DNA from: Heliocidaris tuberculata
Taxonomy: Eukaryota > Echinodermata > Echinoidea > Camarodonta > Echinometridae
Direction: 5' to 3'
DNA: 64,000 nucleotides
Assembly (NCBI GenBank): GCA_025618425.1
Contig: CM046852.1
Span: 5,148,135 to 5,212,134, forward strand
In this document: positions 12,589 through 25,026 of the stretch, piece after piece
How the letters are laid out: each line of letters starts with the position of its first letter
How positions within the stretch are numbered: the stretch's first letter is position 1
Program-made: the position numbers and the translations under genes
The notes under the pieces: generated by a model
Database searches by the model: none
What the model saw: only the letters and a program-made list of their open reading frames with translations
What the model was told of the DNA's origin: nothing

Positions 12589-14960
12589 GCCTGCACATTT
12601 TCGATCTTCTTCATACATATAACAGCAATGATTTATCATGATTTGTTTAGCTTACTGGAGCAATACCCAAGGCATACTCGAATTTGTGAGATGGGGAGAA
12701 ATGTAGAAATCTAGATAAAGAAAACAGCAAGTGATGGTAAAGGAAGAGAGAGAGAGAGGGGGGGGGGCACACATTTAGATAACTTTTCCAGGTAACGAGT
12801 GTTAGGCAAAGTTTGGAGAAGAAAAAAAGTCGCCCAAATGTTTTACTACAGTATATTTATTTGCAAAATTTGTGTCAGGTATCTTTTTTTACTCAAAAGA
12901 AATTACAGGGAAACATGATTGAGCAAAAAAAAAAATAATAATAATAATTGATTAAAAAAAAAAAATCGATTGAATAACTATAATTATGACTTTGATAAAA
13001 GGACAGCTTCATACTTGACTTTTTGTAAGTCATGGGCGTAGTTGGGGGGGGGGGGACTGGGCACATGCCTGCGTCACCTTTTAAAACGACGATAATCTTT
13101 AAAAATGCAACGCCAGAGTGTTCCCATCAACGGCAGAAAATAAAATCACCCTCATTGAAAGATACGAGCTAATGTGAATAATAATAATAATAATAATAAT
13201 AATTAAACATTTTATATAGCGCATAACACATAGGCAAATTTGCATGTCTCTATGCACTTAAGAATAGAAAACAAGTTTATACAAGAAAAGAAAAAGAAAA
13301 AGAAAAATATGAATAATTATAGAGACTACAATTTAGCTTGTTGTGTACCTTCTTCTCTATGAGAAATAGTGAACGGATTATTTTACTTCCCAAACCCCAC
13401 ACAAACGTTCTGAAAAAAAAAGCACACTATACACAGCCAGTCAAATATTTAACAAACTCCCCCGAATTGTAAGAACACAAAACAATCTGCCGGCCTACAT
13501 GAAATGCATCTCAAATATCTTTCCAATGAATTTTGAAAGACAAAAAAAATAATAATAACAATATTAATCCTGAGACATGATCTTGACATTTTTTGTTCGT
13601 AAATCATTTCTCTCTTCATTTTTTTTTTCTCTCTCTCTTTCTTATTTTCTTAATCTCTCTTTTTCTCATTCTCTGTTTCAATTGCAGATTTTGGTTTTAT
13701 TTTTGTAACTTGTAATTTTTTGTAAATATTTGTTGTTGTTGCTGTTATTGTTATCTTTCTTTATTGCTTTAGATAATAATACGGACTTGCTAAAAAAGAG
13801 CCTTGCGGCTGAAGACAGATTTTTTTAAAATGCCGTATTCAATTAAATAGAATCAAATAGTTTTATCTTTATTATAAAACTTTTAACACTCAAATAAAAA
13901 AATGCACATAAAAACAAAAACAAAAACAGGACCGATGTTTACAAATAAAAGTATAATCTCCTCTGGCAGGGTAATATAGAATACTGCATAACAAATACAG
14001 GGAAACCAAATGGGGACGTAGATTTATTATAAAGTTACAATATAATGTCAAATAAATAAATAAATATATATATAAATATATTGCACAATAATATATTTGA
14101 TAGGCAGTCTTGTTTGTGAAAGCACATAACAAGAATTTGGCAGAAGGCCTTTATCTAACTTCGCCCACATTATAACACTGAATTTGCATTTTGTTCAAAT
14201 GTGCATTATTTTGTACACGTTTATAACATCTTAACATCTTTCGTATTCCCCTGATTATTACTAATACTGCTTACTGCTTTGATCTGCCAATAGAACACCT
14301 CTTCATATTTTCTTCTGTATTTCCCTACTTTTTTTTAAAGATGATATCATTCTGAACGGATTTTGCATTAGTATACCTGCTGAAACTTTCGTTTTGTATT
14401 TTTCTGCTTATTCTAAAGATGACCCTTCGTTTTGTTTTGCTTGTGCTTTTGTACCTGTTTTGTACCTGGCAGGCAAGCCAGACATGCAAATGAAGTTTCT
14501 TTCAATGTACAACACGTATTGTGATTGTGTTTTATAAATCTTACGACTGAAAGAAGCTAGGCATGACTGACTAAGCGTCAATCTCGTTCGAAAGGGCTAT
14601 GCCGCTATCCCACCGTGATAACAAGCTGTTTTGAAGAAATACAAAAAAGATCTGAGAAACAGACTGGTACAAGTTTGAATGAAATATGGGCATTAAGCAA
14701 CATAACGAAGGTTGGGAAAAGTCTGAAACTGAGTCACGAAATGTTTGTGATTCTTAAAATGCCAAATTCGGCAGCAGTCATTGGGGACAACTCTTGAATT
14801 TGTTGTACAATCGCCATCCATAATCACCCTGCAATCATATGTAAATGATATGATTGTTTTGATTCAATAAAAAACATTTTAAAAAAAATGTTGCACAATT
14901 AAATATGAATTTCCCGTTCTATAATAAGCAGGGCCTACCTTCACCTTTTGGGATGTAGTT
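11211..14960. other. No gene seen
   Basis: Mixed A/T-rich sequence with a (CT)n at 12554-12585 and an (AAT)n at 13177-13203. Two frames (11611-11871 plus, 11746-12222 minus) overlap each other and have no family pattern. Confidence 0.5.
13640..13860 (+). other. Possible LINE 3' tail
   Basis: T-rich sequence followed by ACGGACTTGCTAAAAAAGAG, then CCTTGCGGCTGAAGACAG and a short A/T-rich end. The layout resembles CR1-like 3' ends, but no coding part is present. Confidence 0.3.
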
Positions 14961-14968
14961 AGAAAATA

Positions 14969-15232
14969 ATGTGGATACGGTTCCATGTCACTGTAGGTCC
15001 TTCAGTAACGAAAAGGCCCTACTCAGTGACAAGAGAATGTGAAAACAAAGAAATCATTTTCGTCATTTGTGTATTGGAAGAAAATGAGAGAGCTCTCCGA
15101 CAATACATCACGGAGACATTACAAATGCACCAATTTGAAATTCCCATGTGTGTCATTGTGCATAGTGATAATTATCAGGGCTCCCTTGTAAAGCAGATTC
15201 TCACTGAAATGGACTCTCCTGCTTTTTATTAA
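14969..15232 (+). CDS. Small ORF with weak TIR-domain resemblance (orphan exon or pseudogene?)
   Basis: An 87-codon frame from ATG 14969 ends at TAA just before a poly(A) run and an AATAAA at 15255. Residues 27-37 (KEIIFVICVLE) would be the first TIR strand, ALRQYITETLQM the first helix, and FEIPMCVIVHSDNYQGS the box-2 region, where TIR domains usually have an RD..PG pattern; here it is SDNYQG. The order and spacing are similar to the N-terminal half of a MyD88-type TIR, but the second half is missing. It could be a terminal exon, a decayed copy, or chance. AATAAA also occurs just upstream at 14865. Confidence 0.25.
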   Translation: MWIRFHVTVGPSVTKRPYSVTRECENKEIIFVICVLEENERALRQYITETLQMHQFEIPMCVIVHSDNYQGSLVKQILTEMDSPAFY

Positions 15233-15487
15233 AAAAAAAAACATTGATAAACGAATAAATAAATATACGATGAATATTAACATACAAAAATTCATAACTT
15301 TCTTCTTTGTTGTTGTTGTTGTTTATCCGATTTCGTTAAAAGCTTTCATCTACCTGTTTCTCTGATTTTGTTCAGCTTTCACTCAAAGCAAATTGATGTC
15401 AAAATTGGAGTGCATTTTTACTCCCCTGACTACTGAATTATCTGATTTCTGTAGGCTTTACACTAGGACCACCCGGTTCTCGTAGGC

Positions 15488-15990
15488 TATGGGTTAAAAG
15501 ATAAAGTTGAGTTCTGATCCTGCAGTTACAAGATTGATCATGTTTACACAAGAATTTGTGTATACTAGGAATTTTTGGAATCATCAGAATTATGTGACCC
15601 AATCTCGCTGAAAAGCACAGTCTGCACACATAAATGTGTATATGGGACTGCAAAAAGATGATGTTCAGCCCGAACACTCCAGCTACAGTGTATTTATCGT
15701 CATATTTTGAATATGAGGGCCATTGGGCACTAATTTACTTCCGCACCGGGTACCCCAAATTTGATTCAATCACAAAGTTTGGGCACGCTAACCCTAACCC
15801 TAACCTGTGTGATTAAATCATATTTTGGGTACCCGGTGCGAAAGTAAATTAGCACCGGCAATTGAAGAGCAATCATTTTCAGGGAACATTTCTTATTCTG
15901 CTGTGATGTTCATCTAAAGTGAGATAAAAGGAATGAGAAAGCTCACAAATTATTCTTCAGCTTTCCCAGAAATCACCCTTATCTGTAAGT
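15488..15990 (+). repeat. Dispersed repeat family B, copy 2 (with insertion)
   Basis: It has the same block order as 2275-2640, interrupted after GAATATGAGGGCCATTG by a foldback at 15726-15857. The repeat resumes as AATTGAAGAGCAATCATTTT. Confidence 0.7.
15726..15857. mobile_element. Foldback element with telomere-like CCCTAA repeats inside
   Basis: Arms of about 45 bp: CACTAATTTACTTCCGCACC then GGGTACCC, and inverted at the right end TGCTAATTTACTTTCGCACC then GGGTACCC. Between them lies CTAACCCTAACCCTAACC (15788-15805). Family B copy 1 provides an uninterrupted version of the insertion site. Confidence 0.75.
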
Positions 15991-16285
15991 AGGGGAGTCT
16001 ACTCTGCATCAGAGCATCAGCATGATCAGACAACCTATAGCTAATTGCGACCTTCAGCGACCAATTTTTTGCGACCGAGTTTTATCTTGTAAAGCAGGTA
16101 AACACTCAGAATGTACTGAAGGGATTCGTTAATGCATCAAGTGCGATCTCCTCAAAATGGGACGGCTAATGGAGTTGATCTTGGGATCTTTCCTTAACCA
16201 TGCTAACCTGTGGCGTTTGGAATTTGAAAACAATGTTTTAACCTTGGGTCTTTCATCTTAAAAGCATGATTTTAACCCAATAAGT

Positions 16286-16614
16286 ATGGCAAGCCATCGG
16301 GGTCTACTTACGTCTACTCACCACTTGATTTTCGATACACGTACCTATATTGACCAATCAGAAGCCAGTATTCAGTACGCGTACTGTTTTTGGTCATCAC
16401 GTCACGTGTGTTTAAGGGTACGTGTACTTTACTTTTACAGACGTTACTGAGCCCTCCGGCCATAGGTGGCCAAAGGGTTCAGAAGCGTCAGTTAATGTAA
16501 CGTGTGCTTTGTCATTTAGGTAACGTGTACTTTGACTAGTCATTACGTGACGTCTATACAATTACGTGTGCTCTGGTCGTTACGTGACGTCAGCTAAGAG
16601 TTAGTCTATTTCCA

Positions 16615-16647
<33 letters not shown>
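16286..16647 (+). repeat. ACGT-rich repeat, copy 1
   Basis: It starts ATGGCAAGCCATCGGGGTCT and ends in a run of about 30 T. Between them are about ten ACGTG or ACGTC words (for example GTTACGTGACGTCAGC). The same unit lies inverted at 24779-25026. Confidence 0.7.
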
Positions 16648-16648
<1 letters not shown>

Positions 16649-16871
16649 TCAATAAAGCAAACCATGTACGTTAATAATATTGTTCAATAAGGGAAGTATA
16701 GGGCTTGGCAGGGGCTCAGGGTGTTTAATATATTTCTGTTGGTGGCTGATTATTAAGTCGTCCTCTAATTTTTTAGAGTAGTAGTAGTAGTAGGCCTACA
16801 CTCTTTTTAGCAAACTAACAAAAATCAAAGTAAAGTATAAACCGTGCGGAGTTGGTTTATTATTGTCATTT

Positions 16872-16872
<1 letters not shown>

Positions 16873-16924
<52 letters not shown>

Positions 16925-16987
16925 TTTTATTTCATTATTATGATTGTTACTATCATAATTATCATCATCATTATAATTATTATTATC

Positions 16988-17050
<63 letters not shown>

Positions 17051-17060
17051 AAAATAATAA
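16873..17060 (+). repeat. (TAC)n and (ATT)n microsatellite
   Basis: A TAC run at 16873-16920 and an ATT run at 16998-17048 with mixed triplets between them. Confidence 0.95.
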
Positions 17061-17460
17061 AATAAAATTAATGTATAAAGTTTATTCATAAATACCATGT
17101 AATGAGCGGAGGAAAGAGAAACAAGTTGATGATTTAGATTAGGAGAACTCCCCACATGTACAGCTCATGTTTACTATATAGCTAGTGCATACAAAGTATA
17201 CAAACTTCTACTGCATGGACACTATTCACGCTCTTATCCTCCATCTGTTGTGCAATTAAGGGTCATGACCTCTGTGGACTCGTTGTCATGACCACTGGAA
17301 GGCCGCCTGTTTACCCAAGGATTAACCAGGGAATCCTAGTTACATTAATACATTCCCATGCTATAACCAAGGAGTTATCTGCTATAATAAGTGTAACGAG
17401 ACATCCTCGTCCTCCTCCCCCCTCCCCGGCGAAAAAATGTGAACCCCCTCCCCCCCCCCC

Positions 17461-17467
<7 letters not shown>

Positions 17468-17491
<24 letters not shown>

Positions 17492-17551
17492 GAAGAAGAA
17501 GAAGAAGAAGAAGAAGAAGAAGAAGAAGAAGAAGGAGAAGAAGAAGAAGAA
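17468..17551 (+). repeat. (GAA)n microsatellite after a poly(C)/poly(A) junction
   Basis: About 26 GAA units with one GGA interruption, preceded by CCCC...AAAA. Confidence 0.95.
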
Positions 17552-18034
17552 AATGTAGTGTAAAATAATGATGAGTAAATGATAAAACAAACGGTTTGTT
17601 TTCTTAACAATTAAAGAAAAAAATCTTCTTCATCGGTTGTTACACTCCTTGGCATTATATACTTGAACTTTGAAAAATCATAGAATATTTGTAATCCATG
17701 TGGAGGCAGAGCTAGATTCCACTAAATTTCGTCATGGGCCTATAATAAGGCCGGGGGGGGGTGTATCGGCTGTCAATGTCACACAGGCCTAATGAATATT
17801 CTAGTCGGAAAGGCGTTAGTGAAAAGACTGTTGATAAATTCAATGTATTCATTAAAACAATTATTTTTTTAAAGACTGAATGTTCGTACGTTATATAGGG
17901 AGGGGGCGGGGGGGGGGGGGGGGGGTGTGACTGTTGCTGGGATGGAACAAGAACACACGCAAACAATTATTGTATGCCTATTTTAAATTAAGAGAGATCA
18001 TTTTCTCAATGAAGCAGTCTAATAAATAGTTACA

Positions 18035-18240
18035 TGAAAGGGGAATTTCACCCTGGTATTTAGCTGATTTAAATAAAAGCAGAAAATATAATTTTTTAGT
18101 ACTGCAGGGCAAATGGGATGGGCCCTTACAAGATACGTCACGGAGTCGGTTGCCAAGTTGTGTTTGATTGATTACAACTTTAAAAAATTAATAACATTCT
18201 CATTTCTTATCAGATTTTACTCAAACTTTTATTGGTCTGT
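18035..18240 (+). repeat. Partial copy of the 5454-6001 element
   Basis: It has GAAAGGGGAATTTCACCCTG at the left end and GGGCAAATGGGA..CAAGATACGTCACGGAGT inside, as in the larger element. Confidence 0.65.
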
Positions 18241-18699
18241 TATTTCAATTTTCCCCATTCCTTTAACATTATTAAAACAATGTAAGAAAGAAAAATGTAT
18301 AAATGTATCTGAATTTTCACTTTTCAGTTTGAAATTCAGTGTTCAGTGAGGGCACTGGGATTTTAAAATTGCATAGTGGCAGGATGGGGGCATTATTAAA
18401 AGAGGAAGTGGGCATAGCTCACTGGAGGTGATAAGGGGCATTTATAAGAAGGGGAAAGGGGGGAGGGTACTTATGAACAAAACCGTCACTTATCAGACAA
18501 AAATAGGCTGAATCTACTTGAAAATGTGGGGGTATTGTGCCCCCAGCCCCCTTGGGAGGGGGAGGGGGGGGGGTGGAGAGGAGGGAGGCTGTCGCTGTGA
18601 TACCGAGGGCTAATTGTGCTCGGGGGTAACTTTCCGGCGGGGTAATTGTCCTTGTCTTAGATTCATCTCTCACCTCCCACGAAATTTTTGAGCTTAGAA

Positions 18700-18713
18700 A
18701 TAATAATAATAAT

Positions 18714-18791
<78 letters not shown>

Positions 18792-18852
18792 AATAATAAT
18801 AATAATAATAATGATAATAATGATAATAATAATAATAATAATAATGATAATA
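18700..18852 (+). repeat. (AAT)n(GAT)n microsatellite
   Basis: AAT, then GAT, then AAT again. It is followed at once by AAATGTTACAATTATATAGC, a motif seen next to other triplet tails in this window. Confidence 0.95.
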
Positions 18853-21061
18853 AAATGTTACAATTATATAGCGTATTCCGTGAATACTTCATTGCGCTTT
18901 ACAATGTCATTTATTATTATTACCCAAGAGAGGTAAACGATGCACTTATTTTACTAGTTTGGAAAGAAAACTGATAGTAGGAAACTGCATATACACCTAG
19001 GTGTGGATGTGGAAGGGGGTTCTCCTCCAACCCTGAAAAATTATAGTTTTGAGGAGTGGCGAGTTGTGTTGGAGGAGTGTATTCCATAACATGGCCCACG
19101 GAACCGGGGGGGGGGGGGGCTGGGGCTGCAGCCCCCCCCCCCCCCACACACACTTGTTTGAGTAGACACGTTTCATAAATTCCCCGAAAAAAGGTGCGAG
19201 ATTGTCATTATTCAAGTGAAATCAAATCAGCCCCCCCCCCCCCCACTTTCAAAAATGCTTCGCGGTCCCTGCATAACTATAGCTTATTCAAACTTTTAAA
19301 AGACTAACTGGATGATTATTCACTATAACGATTTAATTTCCTCACTTTACTGAAAGTTCCTATTATTTCTAGAATTTTCAAGGGCAACTTGCCCTTACCC
19401 TTTACCCCTCTAAATAAGATATCGAAGTCCCTTCGCACTGTAGGGAGCTTTTGTATTTTCAATCTTCTGAATTTGCAAAGAGAGAGATTTAAGGAAAATG
19501 AGAAGTCACTGCCCGCTCTGGTGACGCTCTGCGCCCTTCGTAATTTATTTTATATATTTCAAATTAGGCTGGTTGGTGAGGAAAACTCCTTTCGACATTT
19601 CATAGAGTGGCCCTTTCATCCACGATTTTCTGACAAAGAGTGCGCAGGTTTGGCCAAGAATTAACGTTCCTCTGTGCATGTAGCCAGACCCCTCTATCCC
19701 ATAACGGCATCAAAAACAAGTACCTTTGGACGGGCTCCCGTGTCTTCTGGCAAAGGTTATGCCCCCCCCCCCCCGGCATGTTCATGTTGTAAAGGACATG
19801 GGAGCGACCTTATCAGGTACATTCATTACCACGAGTGAGTTGCCACTGACTTGAATTTGAAGCATCGCAAATGGCCGAGCACATTGATGTTCGCCCCCCC
19901 CCCCCCCCCGCCGTTCCACTCTATTTAAGAAAAAAGAGAAAAGGGGGAGGAAAAGGGGAAAAAACTAGGAAAGACCAATTTTGGGGCGATTTTCACCTCC
20001 TATTCCAGCAGCGAGGTAGACTGTTAATTTTATTCCATGTTTAGTATATTTTCATGACAAAATTAAATTTTTATTATGAATAAAGATTCAAGTTTGGCTT
20101 GGTCCCTTTGCTCACTCGCAGAAAAATGTTTCGTTAGGATCTTGAAAGTTTTTAAAAACTTCCTGTAACTATCCAAGGTAAAGTGCCTCAAATTCATTTC
20201 CACAAAGTGTTTGAGGTTAATATCAGTTTTGTTTTGTTTTTTAATCAGGGAGGGGCGGGGCAGTTTTATAGTTTGTCCCGGGCACCATAATTCCCTAGAT
20301 AAGCACTTTTTATGACATTCCTATACCACAAGTTAAGTGCCTATCAAACGCCATAGAATGCCCACCCCCCACCGTCCCCCCCCCCAAAAAAAAAATAGGA
20401 CGGGGGAATTGACTGGATCAGTAAGAAAAGTGCAGTATTAGAGGAAGGTTGTACATACCGGTAATGCTAGAATCCGTGTATAATGAATAGTCACTGGATG
20501 CCTACATGGAGTATGCTGCGCCCGCGAAAGGCCCCCCCCCCCCCCCCCCCCCCCCCATTTTCGGACTATTACGATATGCTGCTCCACCATTACGTTTCTG
20601 GTCAATCTAGCTACTTTTTGTGCAATTCATATTCATGGGCGTTGGGCAGACATTTCCCCGTAACTTGGTCTCACTCCGTCATTTTCTTTCCACCTACGAC
20701 TTGAAATGTCTTGCTGAGTGTATCTATCAACTGAATTCACCGGTTCAGCTCACTTGGAGGTGGGCGGGGTAGGATGTAGCACGGGGGCGACTCGTAGGCT
20801 AGGCACAACCCAAGACTTGATGCCAGCCAGTGGCTCTTTTTAATATGTGGGGTCATAGTATCAAGGCCAGGGGCGGCTGAGCGTCTTTCAAAGTGGGGTG
20901 GGGGCAGCAAAAAAGGGCACTTATTCGGGGAAAGGAGGCACCTACAAAGGGTGAACATAAAGCGAAAAAGGGACCATTTTGTGACACTGGTATAACCCTA
21001 CAGTCTAATTAGTATAGTTATTATCAAGCATCACCTTCCTTTTTATTGTGGTTCTGGGCAT

Positions 21062-21183
21062 CGTTTCATCAAACCGTCATAAGTACAAGTTCGCCGACAC
21101 CCCATTGAAACGCATGTTAATGTTGATACACGCGTTTCAATGGGATGTCGGCGAACTTGTACTTATGACCGTTTGATGAAACG
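21062..21183. mobile_element. Foldback element with 52-bp arms
   Basis: The arms CGTTTCATCAAACCGTCATA.. and its inverse differ at only two or three sites, around an 18-bp loop. A single arm occurs alone at 4449-4503. Confidence 0.88.
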
Positions 21184-24100
21184 CTGCTCTGGTCACTACT
21201 TCAGCTTTCCTGATACGCAGTTGTGTGTAATGGTCTAATGATTCATATGCGAGAAAGCTAAGCGAGCGAGCAAAAATTGTCGGACTTTTTTTCTATTGCT
21301 GGAGTCCTTGAGTTATACATTATTTACAGCAATATACATGTACAATGAAAATGACAGCAGCAAATCTAATTGGGGGAATGTCGAATGATCTTTTAATTTG
21401 TACATTAACCCTGTCGTTTTCTTTAGGATTACACCGATATACATACTTTCTGCGATCTGCTTGATTTCATTATATACTGTAAGAGCTAGCGAGCGTAGCG
21501 AGCGAGTTATGGGGACATTTTCAGAAAATACTGCACTTACTTGATGTAAATTATTAGCACATTCGAGCGAGCGGAATGAGAAATGTTGTAGTAATATGGG
21601 TACTTGAAAGCCGCACCGATTCTTTGTAGCTAGATATGGCTCTTTTTGTCCCCCCCCCCCCGAAAAAAAAAGAGAATACGGGGCAATATTTAGATTCGAA
21701 AAGGGGCACTTATCAGAAGGAGAAAAGGATAGTTATCAGAGAGATAAGGTGGCAGTTATCAGATTTGAAAAGGGGCACTTTTCAGAAGGCCAAAAAGGGG
21801 CGCTTATCAGAAGGGAAAGGCACTTATTAGAAAGGAAAAGGGGCACATCTAGTAGTAAAATGGGCACTTATCGGAGGGAAAGGGGGCATTTTTCAGAAAT
21901 AAAAAGGGCACTTTTGGGGTACTTGAAAAACTGGGGGCATTGTGCCCCCTGCCTCCCCCCGCGGGCGCGCCGCCCCTGATCAAGGCTTTTCTTGATATAA
22001 ATTTATTACTGCTCTTGCTAATACAGCTAATACTTGCTTTTTTTCTCTCTTCTTTTTTGTGCAGGGGCAGTATAATATAATATTCATAAGAACCCACTTC
22101 ATATGACATACAACATACGAACATCATACATCATGTAAATTTCTTTTGAATACTTTCTATCCCATCCTGATACCTCTCCAGCTGACGTATCTCAGTGAAT
22201 GGGGATTAGGTCATTTATTCGGAGGCGTCTGACGGACATCCCCCACCATTTCAAATTTAATGTCTTACAGTGGGCACGATAGAGGGAGTTCTGCCGCGTA
22301 TTTTCATCCTATTTCATTTCGTTATTTTTCCTACCCCTTTCTATTTATTGTCTTGCAATTATGAACATTTACGACTGGAATTCACCAGGCAGCCCTTCCC
22401 TGCCGATCATTATTATCATTCTTATCGAGAAGGGGGGGGGGGGGGTAAGCCATGGGGTCTTATCACTGTTGTAGCCCAACAATGTCATCCAGATGTCACT
22501 TGTAATACGTGGAATCATGCTTGATATTTATCCCCTGACTTTTTTAAATATTGAGGTTCTCCTACTGATCCATTCAATTCTGCCCTCCTCCATTCACCCC
22601 CCCCCCTTTTTTTTTTGGGGGGGGGGGTACAAGCAACCATTTAAGATGACGTGTGGCATATTATTCTGCTTGAGTGCATTGGGTATGATACCTTTCCAAC
22701 CTAGGCCTACCTCGCTCAATGAGGGAGGGGGTGGGGGCGTCTGGCGGGAATCCGCGCATCTGCCGCAATTTAAAATGTCTGACAGTGCATGGCCATTCAT
22801 GATAGCGGGAGTTTTGATTACCCCGACCACACTGTTCGAGTCACACGTCCGTTTCCTTACATGAACAAAGCAAGAGAAATCAGAAGAAGACGGGAAGGGA
22901 ATAAATGAACAAGGAAAACAATAGACGAAGAGAATATTTTAATAGGACGATACAAAAAGTGGCAGAGGGGAAAATACAGGGCTGCACCGACGTACCAATG
23001 CACATACAAAATGTGATTTTTTTTTCTTTCTTGTGATTACGTGTTATTTATTCCCTTATGGAAACCAAGTAAAACAATGAACATATATAAAACCAGAAAC
23101 AGACATGCTTTCAGAAATATAGTCCTGCAATAAACCTTTCTAAGGGCGCACTAATTTCAAGTTTGTTAACACTGTAAATGATGTTTCTATAAGTGGAAAA
23201 TATAATGCATGATTTTTTTTAAATGGAGGGGGGATTCAGAGTTTTATTGGAATTCCACGGTATTAATAAGCATAATGAAACGAATCTCTAGTGTGTAAAC
23301 ATGGAGGGCTTCAGCCCCCTAGCCCCCTCCCCCCCCCCCCCCTTCCCGTTCTGTGGCCTACGAATTTGTTCATTATAGGGCCGGCCCCGCAAGTCCTGAC
23401 AATTTTTTTTTTTTTTTTAAATAGCGGCCCGGATCCCCGTCAAAGAGGGGGATACTGTGTAAATTTAGTTTTCAGGTTTTAAAATAACCCGAACCTTCGG
23501 AAAAAACGAACCTACGGAAAAAACGAGCCTACGGAAAAACGAGTGTCCCCACGCAAAACAAGGGATGATAAGCGTGCTTCACGTTTTGCAATTTTGGAGG
23601 GATAAAATTTCTAAATCTTCCACTTTCAAAATAACATGAAATATATATGTATGAAAAAATAGGGGAATGGGCTTCATCGGGGGGGGGGGGGGGGTGGGGG
23701 GTAGGGATTGGGTTGTGAGCAAGTAGTAAGCTTTTGAGGTGGGCCTTCACAGTGTTTGCCCCACCCCCCAAAGAAAAATAAATATAATAAATAAATAAAT
23801 AAAATAAGCTAGGACCCTTCCGGGGCACCTGGAGCGTAGCGCCGGAAGTAAAAAAAAAAATAAAAAAAAAATAGGGGGGGGGTTAGAATGATGAAGCCTC
23901 ACCTTTTAGAGTACTAGAAAGCTGATCGCAATGGTAAATTTGATTGTCGTGGAGTGGGGGCAAAAATACTTCCCCCGATAAATGGAAGCAAGCATCTGCC
24001 ACATTGTGTGTATCAATACACGAGGGAGGATGGTGACCGTGTGAGAAAATTTTGGTTTTAAATGATGAAAGTTTGCATTTTAGAGCACTAATAAGCTTAT

Positions 24101-24774
24101 TAAGCCTATACATCGTTGTAATGGAAAATTATTATTACATGTAATTTTCCTTTTCTGTTTTTCTTGAGAGTTTTTTGCCCCCAAACTCGAGGGCAGGAGG
24201 GCTATCATGCAAGTACAAAATGTAATTTTCTTTTTTCATTTTCTTCTTTTTTTAATGATTGCCTGTCCGATCTTCTATTATGAAAACAAAGGAAACGGTT
24301 ACCTTTCCCTCATTTTCAGTTTATGCAAAAGTGAAGATAATAGACCACAAACCGCAGTATACATGTCTTGAAAAAAAGGCTCATGAAATAGGGCACCCCT
24401 AATATCAAGTTGGCTAGGCCTGAAAACGATGTTGGTATACGTGGAAAGACATAACAATTATTAGTTCACGGGCCACAGAGCGTTTGAAAAGTGGGGGCAG
24501 TAGGTTGAGCATGAGTAAGAGCATAATATATTATTATTAATATAAGCAAAGGGGAGTGTGTGTGTGCGTGTATGTGTGTGGAGGGGAAGCCTGCACTCCC
24601 TAGCCAGATCAGCCCCCCCCCCCCCCCCCGGTTCAGCGACCCCTGAACTTGATCATGATAGAGCCATCCATTTTCATAACAAAGAGGGGAATCCTGATAA
24701 TCGGGATTTGATTTCCCAAACTCTCATAGTCATATTCCACATCCCCTAGTTATGTAGAGAATAGAAGCGGTCTC

Positions 24775-24778
<4 letters not shown>

Positions 24779-24817
<39 letters not shown>

Positions 24818-25026
24818 CCTTGAATTAGACCATTTCAAAGTAGACGTGACGTATTGAACAAAGCACACGTAATTGAACAGACGTGACGTGACGTAAGGTC
24901 ACGACAGAGTACACGAAATTGGGTACACGTCACGTAACGAGTAGACGTGACGTACCGTTTGGTTTTACGTGACGTCTACTGGGTACGCGTACTAGTAGAC
25001 GTAGGTAGACCCCGATGGCTTGCCAT
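24779..25026 (-). repeat. ACGT-rich repeat, copy 2 (inverted)
   Basis: Read on the minus strand it starts ATGGCAAGCCATCGGGGTCT and ends in 38 T. It is rich in ACGTCACGT words and shorter than copy 1. Confidence 0.7.

Noticed and set aside
15788..15805. Chromosome-end or fusion-point telomere repeat
   Set aside because: Only three units, inside a foldback element with an empty site elsewhere.
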